From positions 1 through 19,152 of the forward strand of contig JAKLHP010000005.1 of NCBI GenBank assembly GCA_022710085.1: a DNA stretch of 19,152 nt, read 5' to 3'. Of the stretch, positions 7,219 through 14,534 are shown in pieces. The number at the start of each line of letters is the position of its first letter. The stretch's first letter is position 1. The stretch comes from Patescibacteria group bacterium (GTDB taxonomy: Bacteria; Patescibacteriota; Minisyncoccia; Moranbacterales; JAKLHP01). The position numbers and the translations under genes were made by a program. The notes beneath the pieces were generated by a model. The model had not been told where the DNA came from. It did not search any database and saw only the letters and a list, made by a program, of their open reading frames with translations.

Positions 7219-7710
7219 TTATGACTTAATAGATCTTTCGATTATTTCCTTGTCTTTTTTGTCATCCATTTTTTCATCAATCACCTTTCCCGTTGCCGCC
7301 ACAACCAGATCGGCAACTTCAGATTTTATTTCGCTCAGCATTTTTTTCTTTTCTTCTTCCAGCTGTTTTCGGGTATTGTCCACGATCTCTTCCGATTTTT
7401 TCTTGGCTTCTTCGAGCAAATCTTCCTTATTTTTGAGCGCTGTCTTTTCAGCCGACTCGATGATGGATTGGGCTTCCCTTTTGGCATTGGTCAGGACTTC
7501 TTTTTCTCTGTCCTCTGTTTCCTGAAGTTTTTTCCCCACTTCTTCTGCGTCTTTTAATCCTTTCTCAATCTTTTTTGTTCGATCATTCATTGCCTTGAGA
7601 AGCGGCCCATAAGCGAACTTATACAGCACAAAAAGCACAATGGTAAAATTTACCACCTGGGCGATCAAAATTTTGTAATCGATGTGAAATGTTTTTATTA
7701 ATTCTTCCAT
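7219..7710 (-). CDS. atpF: F-type ATP synthase b subunit
   Basis: 163 aa, usual length. One N-terminal transmembrane helix (about 15-34, IAQVVNFTIVLFVLYKFAY) is followed by the conserved PLLKAMNDRTKKIEKGL segment and a long charged coiled coil (about 45-150). The C-terminus is the part expected to contact delta. A single b gene is present, so the peripheral stalk is presumably a b homodimer. It is separated from atpE by 67 nt that hold a perfect hairpin, and has no SD upstream of the ATG. Confidence 0.97.
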   Translation of the reverse strand: MEELIKTFHIDYKILIAQVVNFTIVLFVLYKFAYGPLLKAMNDRTKKIEKGLKDAEEVGKKLQETEDREKEVLTNAKREAQSIIESAEKTALKNKEDLLEEAKKKSEEIVDNTRKQLEEEKKKMLSEIKSEVADLVVAATGKVIDEKMDDKKDKEIIERSIKS

Positions 7711-7744
7711 GGCTAAAATTTTTAATTCTTATAATATTCTCGTC

Positions 7745-7768
7745 CTGGTTCCGAATACTCGGAACCAG
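7745..7768 (-). promoter_or_regulatory. Intercistronic hairpin between atpE and atpF
   Basis: CTGGTTCCGA (7745-7754) and TCGGAACCAG (7759-7768) form a perfect 10-bp stem with a 4-nt loop. It begins 10 nt after the atpE stop in transcript order. No T-run follows, so it is not a terminator. It is most likely an mRNA-stabilising or processing element at the 3' side of atpE. Confidence 0.7.
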
Positions 7769-7777
7769 ATGAAAATA

Positions 7778-8017
7778 CTATTTGATGGTAAATGCCACAA
7801 CCAATGCATAAATTGCTACTGCCTCTGCAAATGCGCAGGTAAGAAGCATTGGAGCCATAATTTTTCCGGTAGCTTCCGGATTTCTTCCGATTGATTCCAT
7901 CGCCTTGGCTCCGATTCTTCCGATTGCCAAAGCTGGTCCGATTGATCCGATTCCGATTGCCAATCCTTTGGCAAGCATGGTGAGATCGATCGCTGTTTTT
8001 GCAACTTCTCCTTCCAT
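7778..8017 (-). CDS. atpE: F-type ATP synthase c subunit
   Basis: 79 aa, two membrane helices joined by the polar loop with R45-N46-P47-E48 (conserved RQP-type loop). Helix 1 contains GIGSIGPALAIG; helix 2 carries the ion-binding carboxylate E65 in FAEAVAIY. In Na+-dependent enzymes the site also needs Gln in helix 1 and Ser or Thr right after the Glu. Here the equivalents are Ile and Ala, so proton coupling is predicted. The start at 8017 lies downstream of a 108-nt gap containing an imperfect inverted repeat. The c subunit is needed in many copies per complex. Confidence 0.97.
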   Translation of the reverse strand: MEGEVAKTAIDLTMLAKGLAIGIGSIGPALAIGRIGAKAMESIGRNPEATGKIMAPMLLTCAFAEAVAIYALVVAFTIK

Positions 8018-8030
8018 AAATTTTTTTCTT

Positions 8031-8082
8031 TTATCCTCAAGTCGACAATGGTTTGTTATTTTTAACGTCGCTTGATGGATAA
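8031..8082 (-). promoter_or_regulatory. Imperfect inverted repeat in the atpE leader
   Basis: TTATCCTCAAGTCGAC (8031-8046) faces GTCGCTTGATGGATAA (8067-8082). They pair over 15 bp with two single-base bulges around a 20-nt loop. It lies just upstream of the atpE start. The GAGGA in its arm nearest atpE is 16 nt from the ATG, too far for an ordinary SD. A short A/T hairpin (about 8108-8125) directly after atpB precedes it. Confidence 0.5.
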
Positions 8083-8125
8083 AATATATTACTTATTAAT
8101 AAAAAATTATTCTAATTTTTATAAA

Positions 8126-8950
8126 TTAGTGTTCTTCCGCACTTGTCGACATGCTCATGAAAACCAAAACCAGGATTGAAAATACCAAAGCCTGGACCAA
8201 GCCGACAATAATTTCCAAAAACATAAAAGGGATTGGGGTAAAAAATGCAAAAATTGCCATTATCGATGCTATCAAAACTTCTCCGGCAAAAATATTTCCA
8301 AAAAGCCTGAGGGAAAGGGACGCCACCTTTGCCGCTTCTCCGATTATTTCAATTATGCTGACGAATGATTTGATCGGATTGACCAAAACAATATTCTTAT
8401 CTTCTTTGAATTTCTTGGGAATTTCAAGAAATGCCTTAATATTTATGAAACGATTGATATAATTCCAAAAGCCGACTGCAAAGACTCCGAAAATGTGGAT
8501 GGCCGCTACTGAAAAAAGCGCCAGAGCCAGAGTGGTGTTGAGATCCGCTGTCCCTCCGCGGAACATCGGAATAAAAACATTTTCTCCGTGAGCGCTTTCC
8601 ACAAATCCGATTGATCCGATAAAGGGCAAAAGGCCCAAATAATTATTCACTAAAATGAAAAGAAACAAGGTAAGGCAGATTGGCAGCAGTTTTATTGTTT
8701 TTTTCCGATCCCTGGTAATGCTATCGGCAAAATCCAAAGCGCTTTCCAAGAGAAATTCAAATATATTCTGTACCCCCCTGGGAACTTTCTTTATTTTTCT
8801 GGAAGCAGCGACTAAGAACAAAATTATTATTATTACCGCCAGCCAGCTATTGAGCAGGGAATTGGTGATAGTAAAACCGCCAACCTCAAAGATTGGTTCG
8901 GCAAAAATAGTTGTTTCGTGCTTGATTTGATTACTATCGCCTTCGGTCAT
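8126..8950 (-). CDS. atpB: F-type ATP synthase a subunit
   Basis: 274 aa, membrane protein with about five to six helices. The essential arginine is R215 in SLSLRLFGNIFAGE, with E224 nearby and Q253 in GLVQALVF on the last helix. These line the proton half-channels against the c-ring. NNYLGLLPF (102-110) is the usual motif of an earlier helix. A short hydrophilic loop around 177-188 (PKKFKEDKNIVL) lies between helices. It starts 27 nt after the AtpI-like gene. No SD is visible before the ATG. Confidence 0.97.
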   Translation of the reverse strand: MTEGDSNQIKHETTIFAEPIFEVGGFTITNSLLNSWLAVIIIILFLVAASRKIKKVPRGVQNIFEFLLESALDFADSITRDRKKTIKLLPICLTLFLFILVNNYLGLLPFIGSIGFVESAHGENVFIPMFRGGTADLNTTLALALFSVAAIHIFGVFAVGFWNYINRFINIKAFLEIPKKFKEDKNIVLVNPIKSFVSIIEIIGEAAKVASLSLRLFGNIFAGEVLIASIMAIFAFFTPIPFMFLEIIVGLVQALVFSILVLVFMSMSTSAEEH

Positions 8951-8977
8951 AAATTTAAATGTAAATCACAAAAAAAA

Positions 8978-9274
8978 TTATTTATCCGCATTCTGCTTGG
9001 GATTTATTTCCTGCGCTTTCTGTTTTTTTAGTTCTTCTTCTTTGGTAATCTTGTCCATCACGATTTTTGCCTCTCTAACCATTCCAATCGATGAAACAAT
9101 GAAAGCAATTGCGACACTCAACAAAAAAATCCACGGCTCACTGTCATATTTTTTGTCTAGCCATTTCCCCACAAAAAGAGCTACGATGATCGGACCGCCG
9201 ATCCATCCGCTCAATCTTCCAAAAAGAAGCATTCCCGGTTGCCACCACGGGTTTTCTTGTTTATCTTCTTTCAT
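8978..9274 (-). CDS. AtpI/AtpZ-like ATP synthase accessory protein
   Basis: 98 aa with two transmembrane helices (about 15-37 and 47-67) and a charged lysine/glutamate-rich C-terminal tail. The G-rich first helix ending in LFVGKWLDKKYDSEPW is the AtpI/AtpZ pattern (glycine-rich helix, then a D-x-x-x-x-S/T-x-P-W link). Its place as first gene of the operon directly before the a subunit agrees. Members of this group help c-ring assembly or form a Ca2+/Mg2+ transporter with AtpI; which applies here cannot be read from the sequence. Confidence 0.88.
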   Translation of the reverse strand: MKEDKQENPWWQPGMLLFGRLSGWIGGPIIVALFVGKWLDKKYDSEPWIFLLSVAIAFIVSSIGMVREAKIVMDKITKEEELKKQKAQEINPKQNADK

Positions 9275-9308
9275 ATTGAAATTTTATTTGAATGCCTCTA
9301 CTTTTTCA

Positions 9309-9336
9309 TTTTTAAGTAATTTCGGAAAAATGTCAA
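9309..9336 (-). promoter_or_regulatory. Candidate promoter of the ATP synthase operon
   Basis: Minus strand: TTGACA (9336-9331), 16-nt spacer, TAAAAA. The -35 is exact and the -10 moderate. It would give a leader of about 30 nt before the AtpI-like start at 9274. No terminator is visible after tatD, so read-through from tatD is also possible. Confidence 0.45.
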
Positions 9337-9424
9337 GGGTCAAAAACACGGAAAATCTCCTATAATTTTTTGGCTCAAATAAAGGATTTATATTTTCAAA
9401 AATGCTTACAAATGAAAAATAAAA

Positions 9425-10261
9425 CTAACTTTTCAAATTAAATAACCCTGCAGCATTATTGGTAGTTATTCCAGAAACTTCATCAAAATCAATATTTTTT
9501 ATCTCTGCGATTTTTTCCGCCACATATTCCACATAAGCTGGCTCATTTCTTTTCCCCCGAAATGGAACCGGAGTAAGGTATGGACAGTCGGTTTCGATCA
9601 AAATATATTTCGGATCTATTTCCCGAACAACTTTATCATAACTCCGATCAAAAGTAATTATTCCATTGAATCCCAAACAAAAACCAAGTTCTTCGGTATA
9701 AATTTTTGCCTGGGACAATCTTCCCGAAAAACAATGGACGACTCCTTGCAATTTTTCTCCATATAATTTCTTTTTATCTCTAAGAATTTCCATCACGTCA
9801 TTATGGGCTTCGCGGCAATGGATAATGATCGGGAGGTTAAGTTTCATGGCCATATCAATCTGTGCAGAAAAAACTTCTTTTTGTTTTTCTTTATTGTCCT
9901 TGTTGTGGAAATAATCTAGTCCGATCTCCCCTATTGCCATTACCTTTTTGCTTTCCGCTAATTTTATATATTTTTCTTCGTCAAACTCTTCTACGCTCGG
10001 ATGGAATTCGACTTCTTCATTCTCATCCACCTTGTCTTTGAAAACCAATTCAGAAAGATGGATTGGATGGATTCCGATTGACGCATATACTCCATCTGGA
10101 TGCTTTTCCGCCATAAAAACAGCCCGCTCACTGGTAGAATACTGTGAGCCGACATTAATCATCCAAATATCTTTTTGAAGCGCCCTCCTCACAACTTCAT
10201 CCGCATCGTTTTTAAATGCATTGAAATTGAGATGCGAATGAGTATCGATTAACATTGACAT
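9425..10261 (-). CDS. tatD: TatD-family metal-dependent hydrolase (DNase)
   Basis: 278 aa, about the usual length (~260) of this TIM-barrel family. Metal ligands and signature motifs are all present: DTHSHL (H8, H10), GEIGLDY with the bridging Glu, IIIHCREAH, VVHCFSG and ETDCPYLTP with the final Asp. An acidic insertion of about 25 residues around 75-100 (KDKVDENEEVEFHPSVEEF) follows GIHPIHLSE. TatD proteins are cytoplasmic nucleases acting on DNA 3' ends, implicated in repair and quality control. The ATG at 10261 is only about 3 nt from the predicted transcript start, so it may be translated from a leaderless mRNA. A second in-frame ATG lies two codons later. Confidence 0.96.
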   Translation of the reverse strand: MSMLIDTHSHLNFNAFKNDADEVVRRALQKDIWMINVGSQYSTSERAVFMAEKHPDGVYASIGIHPIHLSELVFKDKVDENEEVEFHPSVEEFDEEKYIKLAESKKVMAIGEIGLDYFHNKDNKEKQKEVFSAQIDMAMKLNLPIIIHCREAHNDVMEILRDKKKLYGEKLQGVVHCFSGRLSQAKIYTEELGFCLGFNGIITFDRSYDKVVREIDPKYILIETDCPYLTPVPFRGKRNEPAYVEYVAEKIAEIKNIDFDEVSGITTNNAAGLFNLKS

Positions 10262-10283
10262 TTTTGAATTATTATTCTAGCAT
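10255..10283 (+). promoter_or_regulatory. Promoter of the structured RNA candidate
   Basis: TTGACA (10255-10260), 17-nt spacer, TAGCAT (10278-10283). The predicted start near 10290 coincides with the 5' end of the closing helix at 10287. The -35 overlaps the tatD start codon (10259-10261), so the two divergent units share DNA. Confidence 0.55.
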
Positions 10284-10299
10284 AAAGCATTAAAGTCAA
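10271..10299 (-). promoter_or_regulatory. Promoter of tatD
   Basis: Minus strand: TTGACT (10299-10294), 17-nt spacer, AATAAT (10276-10271). An alternative -10 is TGC-TAGAAT just upstream, extended type. The predicted start near 10264 leaves almost no leader before the ATG at 10261. Confidence 0.5.
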
Positions 10300-10561
10300 A
10301 GAAGTCTCTTTGAGATGTGGTAATTGTCCGATTTACCACAAGGAATACTGGACATTACAAGTCTATTCTCTCTCAGCAAAGGCGACACATTGTCGCGGCC
10401 TTCAACGGAATAAGGAACTCCGGCAATTGGTACGGCAATTGCTCCTGAATGGATATTGGATGATGAAATATCAAGAAATATCCAGGTCGAATTCCCTGTC
10501 CAGGGGTCTGGCTGAGCTTTGATTTTAATGCTTAGGCTTGCCTGTACGCAAGCCTTTTTTT
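10287..10561 (+). ncRNA. Candidate structured non-coding RNA, family unassigned
   Basis: About 275 nt. The 5' end GCATTAAAGTCAAAG (10287-10301) pairs with CTTTGATTTTAATGC (10517-10531) over 15 bp with one G-U wobble. An adjoining helix CTCAGC (10372-10377) / GCTGAG (10511-10516) stacks on it. Inside are hairpins 10316-10323/10333-10340 (8 bp), 10382-10387/10391-10396 (6 bp), 10423-10429/10436-10442 (7 bp), 10450-10457/10477-10484 (8 bp) and 10494-10497/10502-10505. Loop bases TGTCC (10325-10329) could form a pseudoknot with GGACA (10350-10354). A terminator follows at once and a promoter fits the 5' end. I see none of the signature motifs of tmRNA, RNase P RNA or SRP RNA. A single-rod 6S RNA fits poorly because the fold branches. 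No convincing protein is encoded. Confidence 0.65.
10535..10561 (+). terminator. Rho-independent terminator of the RNA candidate
   Basis: GGCTTGC (10535-10541), 6-nt loop, GCAAGCC (10548-10554), then seven T (10555-10561). It starts 4 nt after the closing helix. The T-run exists only on the plus strand and overlaps the metG stop codon, so it terminates a plus-strand transcript. Confidence 0.92.
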
Positions 10562-11978
10562 ATTTAATCCTTTGAAATAATATTACTGATTCCTTGGTTT
10601 CAAGAGCTTTTTTGATTTTTTCCGAAGTTTCTGGAATAAACGGCGAGCTAAGATCAGCTATCAGATAAAGATCGGCGATTGGTTTTTTCATAACTTCTTC
10701 AAATTTTTCTTTATCACTTTTTTTAAGCTCCCAGGGTTTATTTTCTTCGATATATTTATTATCTTCCCGAATGATATTTCCTATGTGATTCAGGGCTTCG
10801 TTAAATTCCATTTCATTCATCCATTTCCTGAATTCATCTCGAAACTCAAAATTCCCTCCTTTGAATTTATCAATAAGACCGTCACTGAGTTTCAAAACTC
10901 TCGAAACTAAATTTCCAAGCCCATTAGCAAGATCGGCGTTATATTTTTCAATCATCTTTTCCCATGTCACGTCAGCATCCTCTCCAAAATATCCTCCGAT
11001 TGAAAGAAGAAGATATCTTGTGCCGTCCAATCCGAATTTCTCTACCATTTCTTCTGGAGTAATGATGTTCCCCATGCTCTTGCTCATCTTCTGGCCATTG
11101 ACGGTAATAAATCCATTCACAAAAACCTGCCTTGAATTTTTAATTCCGGACGAAAGAAGCATTGCCTGGAACATCGCTGCTTGCTGTCTTAGATTATCCT
11201 TTCCGCAAACCTGGAATCCTGGCCAAAATTTTTCAAAATTATCAATATTTTCCGGCCAGCCCAAAGTTGAGATGTAATTAACTAAAGCGTCGAACCAAAC
11301 ATATATCACATGTTCCGGATCACCAGGAACCTCGATTCCCCAAGGCATTTTTTCCTTCATTCGGGAAATGGAAAAATCTTCAAGTCCCATTTCGACAAAA
11401 GATTTTATTTCATTGAATCTTTTTTGGGGCTTCACAAAATCCGGATTTTTTTCATATAGATCCAAAAGTTTTTTTTGATAATTGGAAAATTTGAAGAAAT
11501 AATTCTCTTCCTCGATGCATTCAATATCTTGATTGGGATGAAGCGGACATTTTCCATTAACTAATTCCGAATCGGTCTTTTCGAGTTCGCAGCCAACGCA
11601 ATATTTTACTTTATACATTTTCTTGTAAATATCTCCGCTGGCTTCGCACTTTTTCCAGAATTCTTGTACCGCTTTGATGTGTTTTTCATCGGTAGTTCGG
11701 ATGAAATTGTCAAATGAAAGATTGAGAGATTTTTCCAGCCTCATAAACGTTTCTGCCAGTTCATCGCAATATGATTTTGTACCTATTCCAAGTTCTTCCG
11801 CTTTTCGGCAAATCTTAAGTCCGTGTTCATCAGTTCCAGTATTAAAAAATACTTCGTCCTGGATTTCCCGGCGAAATCTGGCCAACACATCAGCCTGAAC
11901 TATCTCCCGGGCAAAACCAATGTGCGGCCGGGAATTGATATAAGGAAGGGTGGTTGTAATGTAAAAACTCTCTTTCAT
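10560..11978 (-). CDS. metG: Methionyl-tRNA synthetase
   Basis: 472 aa. The class I signature HIGH appears as PHIG (18-21) and the KMSKS loop is KMSKS (297-301) in VNGQKMSKSMGN. The connective-peptide zinc knuckle has C127 and C130 (CVGC) plus C144 and H147 (CPLHP), a CCCH set. The Rossmann core is followed by the helical anticodon domain, where NKYIEENKPWELKK is typical. The C-terminal tRNA-binding (EMAPII-like) domain found in many bacteria is absent. The enzyme charges tRNA-Met in the cytoplasm. It follows the transglycosylase-like gene by 41 nt and may be co-transcribed with it. No SD is visible. Confidence 0.98.
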   Translation of the reverse strand: MKESFYITTTLPYINSRPHIGFAREIVQADVLARFRREIQDEVFFNTGTDEHGLKICRKAEELGIGTKSYCDELAETFMRLEKSLNLSFDNFIRTTDEKHIKAVQEFWKKCEASGDIYKKMYKVKYCVGCELEKTDSELVNGKCPLHPNQDIECIEEENYFFKFSNYQKKLLDLYEKNPDFVKPQKRFNEIKSFVEMGLEDFSISRMKEKMPWGIEVPGDPEHVIYVWFDALVNYISTLGWPENIDNFEKFWPGFQVCGKDNLRQQAAMFQAMLLSSGIKNSRQVFVNGFITVNGQKMSKSMGNIITPEEMVEKFGLDGTRYLLLSIGGYFGEDADVTWEKMIEKYNADLANGLGNLVSRVLKLSDGLIDKFKGGNFEFRDEFRKWMNEMEFNEALNHIGNIIREDNKYIEENKPWELKKSDKEKFEEVMKKPIADLYLIADLSSPFIPETSEKIKKALETKESVILFQRIK

Positions 11979-12019
11979 AAATATTTATAAATTACGTAAA
12001 AAAATAATTAAACTACGCA

Positions 12020-13246
12020 TTAATCATCCAGCTTGCTTTCATAATTATCCGCCCAGTAAAGAACTTTTTTGCAATACCAATTGTAGGTTGACGATGTTGT
12101 TCCGGAAAGATAAAGCTTCGCCGCATTGCATTCGCCGCTTTTCTTGGTCGCCCCTCCTTTAGCAAGCTTCAGAGCCATCGCCATCACGCCATCCGTAAGA
12201 TTCCATGGATCAGGAGGATTATGTCCGGTATGAGAAGCAATCGAACTTTTGTATCCCAGCCAGGTATCAGACATAAATTGAGCCACCCCCATCGCACCTC
12301 CAGTTCCTTTGTAATTGCTTGGCGGACAGGAAACTTTTCTGGTTTTCCATTTGTAATCTAATTCTTCACAGATATCCTTGAAAATTTTCAGCCGAGAACT
12401 GTTCATGTTACTTTTCACAGCCGTGCAACCTCCCGTAAATCTTCCCAGATCCGATTCGATAGTCAGCATTCCCATCAAAAAATCCTTTCGAACCCCTGTC
12501 GCACCGGAAGCAAATTTGGCAGCATCTTTGATATCACTAGCATCATATGATTTCCCCAGATATCCAGACAGATTGCTTCTTAATTTTGCAAGCTTAGCAT
12601 TGAGCTCGCCTATAGTAGCTTCTTTTTCATTGATATCACTTTGGGTTTCCGCCTTATCTGACAGAAGGGCATATTTTTGGTCTTCCTTCATATCCAAAAG
12701 CTTTTCATGATCATCCTTCTCCTTTTCAATCTCCTCAGCCTGCTTTTCAGCATCTACCCTCGATTGTTTGATATCCCCAATAGTGTCATACAGCTTCTGA
12801 TTGATCGTAATGATATGATCCGCTTCGGAAAAAGCTTTTGATAAATCATCTTCATTCAGCATGGAATACAACAGCGGATTTTTCTGATTATAATAAAATT
12901 CTTGAATAAGATTGCGGAGTGATTCCCTTTGCAGGCTGATTCTTTCAGAAGCAATTTCTAGTTCTTTCTTGCTTCTTTCGATATTTTCTTCTGCTTGTTT
13001 AATCAAATTTTCAGTTTTTTGGATTTCGTATTGGGTAGAATTTACCGACCTTTGTATGCCTCCGAGCTCCTGTTCAAGCTTCGCTTTTTCTGCTTCCTCT
13101 TTTTCCAACTTATTTTCAATTTCATTTATTGAATCATCGGCATAAACAGAATTAACATCGAAGAAAATCTGCCAGCAAAGAAAAACAGTAACCGCAAAAA
13201 TTGCCGCTATTATAAGCAGAATCCTTTTTTTATTTATTTTTTCCAC
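12020..13246 (-). CDS. Membrane-anchored coiled-coil protein with a lytic-transglycosylase-like domain
   Basis: 408 aa from a GTG at 13246; no ATG is near, and GTG gives the full signal sequence. Residues 8-29 form a hydrophobic signal/anchor ending near VYADD. Residues about 38-225 are a long coiled coil of the CwlO/PcsB/EnvC type. Residues about 240-408 resemble the MltB-like murein transglycosylase fold: catalytic Glu at 264 in MLTIESDLG, GGAMGVAQFMSDTW (317-329) and NPPDPWNLTDGVMAMA. Five cysteines in this domain (274, 293, 307, 373, 392) suggest disulphides outside the cell. It would cut peptidoglycan glycan strands, with the coiled coil acting as regulator or tether. Catalytic role is inferred from motifs. 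Confidence 0.87.
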   Translation of the reverse strand: MEKINKKRILLIIAAIFAVTVFLCWQIFFDVNSVYADDSINEIENKLEKEEAEKAKLEQELGGIQRSVNSTQYEIQKTENLIKQAEENIERSKKELEIASERISLQRESLRNLIQEFYYNQKNPLLYSMLNEDDLSKAFSEADHIITINQKLYDTIGDIKQSRVDAEKQAEEIEKEKDDHEKLLDMKEDQKYALLSDKAETQSDINEKEATIGELNAKLAKLRSNLSGYLGKSYDASDIKDAAKFASGATGVRKDFLMGMLTIESDLGRFTGGCTAVKSNMNSSRLKIFKDICEELDYKWKTRKVSCPPSNYKGTGGAMGVAQFMSDTWLGYKSSIASHTGHNPPDPWNLTDGVMAMALKLAKGGATKKSGECNAAKLYLSGTTSSTYNWYCKKVLYWADNYESKLDD

Positions 13247-13420
13247 CTTTAAATAATAACATTTTCCTTAAAATTTATCAAAAGCTAAGATGCATATAAA
13301 AATATGGAAATTTTTCAGGCTCAAGCTTAACAATTAATCACAAAAATAGTCCTTGCGTTCCAATTATTGGTAGTGTTGGAATAGCGAAATCGGTTGGCTT
13401 CTTGATTCTCTGCCAGAAAT

Positions 13421-13452
13421 AAAAAGAAGCGGATTTTATTCCGCTTCTTTTT
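13421..13452 (-). terminator. Terminator after rplY (sequence-symmetric)
   Basis: AAAAAGAAGCGGA (13421-13433) and TCCGCTTCTTTTT (13440-13452) form a perfect 13-bp stem with a 6-nt loop. The A/T ends give a T-run on either strand, so it can work in both directions. It lies 22 nt after the L25 stop. Between it and the GTG at 13246 (13247-13420) I see only AT-rich sequence and a weak promoter-like match (TTGAGC at 13324-13319), nothing stronger. Confidence 0.9.
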
Positions 13453-13474
13453 TCTAACAATATTGAAGATGGTT

Positions 13475-14149
13475 TTACTTTTCTTCTTTTTTATCTCCTT
13501 TCTCTCCTTCGGCCGGGGTTTCCTTGACTACTCCCTCAACCTTAGAGACATCCTCTTCAACTTTTTCTTCAAGGGAAGCCAGTTCTTCTTCGGTTCTTGG
13601 AGGAGAAACCAAGGCTACTACCGTTTCTTCTTCATCCAAAATTTTGACTTTATCGGAGATTTCGAGATCTTTGATTTTTATGTGATCTTCGAAATTTTTT
13701 ATCTTGGAAATATCCACTTTAATTTCAGCAGGAAGGTCAGCAGGAAGACAACTGATGTTTATCTCATCCAAACTCTTCACCAAAATACCGCCCAACTCTT
13801 TAACTGCTGCTGATTCGCCGATAAATTCAAGAGGGATGGCGGTTTCGATTTTTTCATCCATCCTGATCTGGAAGAAATCAATATGAGTAAACTTGTCAGA
13901 GAGAGGATCTACCTGGAGATCATGAACGAGAGCATTGACTTTGCCTTTTCCTTCAATTTCCAATTCAATTATCGTACTTTCTCCAGCTTTTTCAAAAACC
14001 CTTTTGAAATCCAAATAATTCACCCAGAGTGTCTGAGGCTTGTCTTTGTGCCCATAAACGACCGCTGGAATCATACCTTTTTTTCTAAAAGAATCCAGAT
14101 TTTTTCCCACTTCTTCTCTTGCTTTTGATTTGAGATTAATTTTAGTCAT
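13475..14149 (-). CDS. rplY: Ribosomal protein L25 (TL5/Ctc form)
   Basis: 224 aa, the long two-domain form. The N-terminal L25 domain (about 1-92) contains VGKNLDSFRKKGMIPAVVYG and VDPLSDKFTHIDFFQI, which bind 5S rRNA. The TL5-type beta domain (about 95-185) has PLEFIGESAAVKELGG and ISCLPADLPAEIKVDIS. The last ~40 residues are a low-complexity E/K/V tail without fixed fold. It lies 58 nt after the zinc-ribbon gene, with an inverted repeat in the gap, and probably shares that gene's promoters. No SD is seen before the ATG. Confidence 0.97.
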   Translation of the reverse strand: MTKINLKSKAREEVGKNLDSFRKKGMIPAVVYGHKDKPQTLWVNYLDFKRVFEKAGESTIIELEIEGKGKVNALVHDLQVDPLSDKFTHIDFFQIRMDEKIETAIPLEFIGESAAVKELGGILVKSLDEINISCLPADLPAEIKVDISKIKNFEDHIKIKDLEISDKVKILDEEETVVALVSPPRTEEELASLEEKVEEDVSKVEGVVKETPAEGEKGDKKEEK

Positions 14150-14168
14150 AAAAAATCATAAAGTAACG

Positions 14169-14196
14169 CGTAGCTCAATTTATATTTTGAGTTACG
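14169..14196 (-). promoter_or_regulatory. Hairpin in the rplY leader
   Basis: CGTAGCTCAA (14169-14178) and TTGAGTTACG (14187-14196) pair over 10 bp with one wobble and an 8-nt loop, 19 nt upstream of the rplY start. No T-run follows, so it is an RNA structure in the leader and not a terminator. Confidence 0.5.
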
Positions 14197-14207
14197 GGCT
14201 ACGGGTA

Positions 14208-14528
14208 TTAAATAAATTCGCTTGTTCCGCCCTTGAAATCTTTGAGATATCTATGAACTTCAATTACTTGGTCTGAAGAAATCGCCTCGCTCTTGAAAAT
14301 TCCTTTTACTTCCTCTCTGGTAAGATCGGTCAGCATTCCCAAGCTCACAATCCCGAGCTTTCCAGAAGAAATAAAAACCAATGAGGAATTCTCACAGCTT
14401 TCACAGGTCAGATGAAGAGTTGTTTGATTCTCCTCTTCCTCCAAAACCAGTATCTTGGTTTGCCCATATTTTTTGTTGCAAATAGGACATTTCACAAGAC
14501 TCTCCAAATTGTTAACTGAGGTTTTCAT
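14208..14528 (-). CDS. Small zinc-ribbon protein of unknown function
   Basis: 106 aa. CPIC (C14, C17) and CESC (C42, C45) make a four-cysteine zinc ribbon in the N-terminal half, with a hydrophobic beta-rich stretch (SSLVFISSGKLGIVSLGM) after it. The C-terminal part, TREEVKGIFKSEAISSDQVIEVHRYL, looks helical. No signal peptide is present, so it is cytoplasmic. I cannot name the family. It heads a two-gene unit with ribosomal protein L25, which would suit a role around translation, but that is context only. The ATG at 14528 has no SD and coincides with the start predicted from the nearer of two promoters, so a leaderless mRNA is possible. Confidence 0.9.
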   Translation of the reverse strand: MKTSVNNLESLVKCPICNKKYGQTKILVLEEEENQTTLHLTCESCENSSLVFISSGKLGIVSLGMLTDLTREEVKGIFKSEAISSDQVIEVHRYLKDFKGGTSEFI

Positions 14529-14534
14529 ATTTCA

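Noticed and set aside
10450..10505. A T-loop-like GGTCGAATTCC within the RNA candidate, suggesting tmRNA or tRNA
   Set aside because: The stem around it is only 4 bp with an 8-nt loop, no acceptor stem or CCA is present, and the 5' and 3' ends do not match tmRNA.
10310..10522. A 70-codon plus-strand frame starting with TTG, and a 43-codon GTG frame in another phase, between tatD and metG
   Set aside because: Neither has an SD, the products look compositionally random, and the same bases are explained by paired RNA helices with a matching promoter and terminator.
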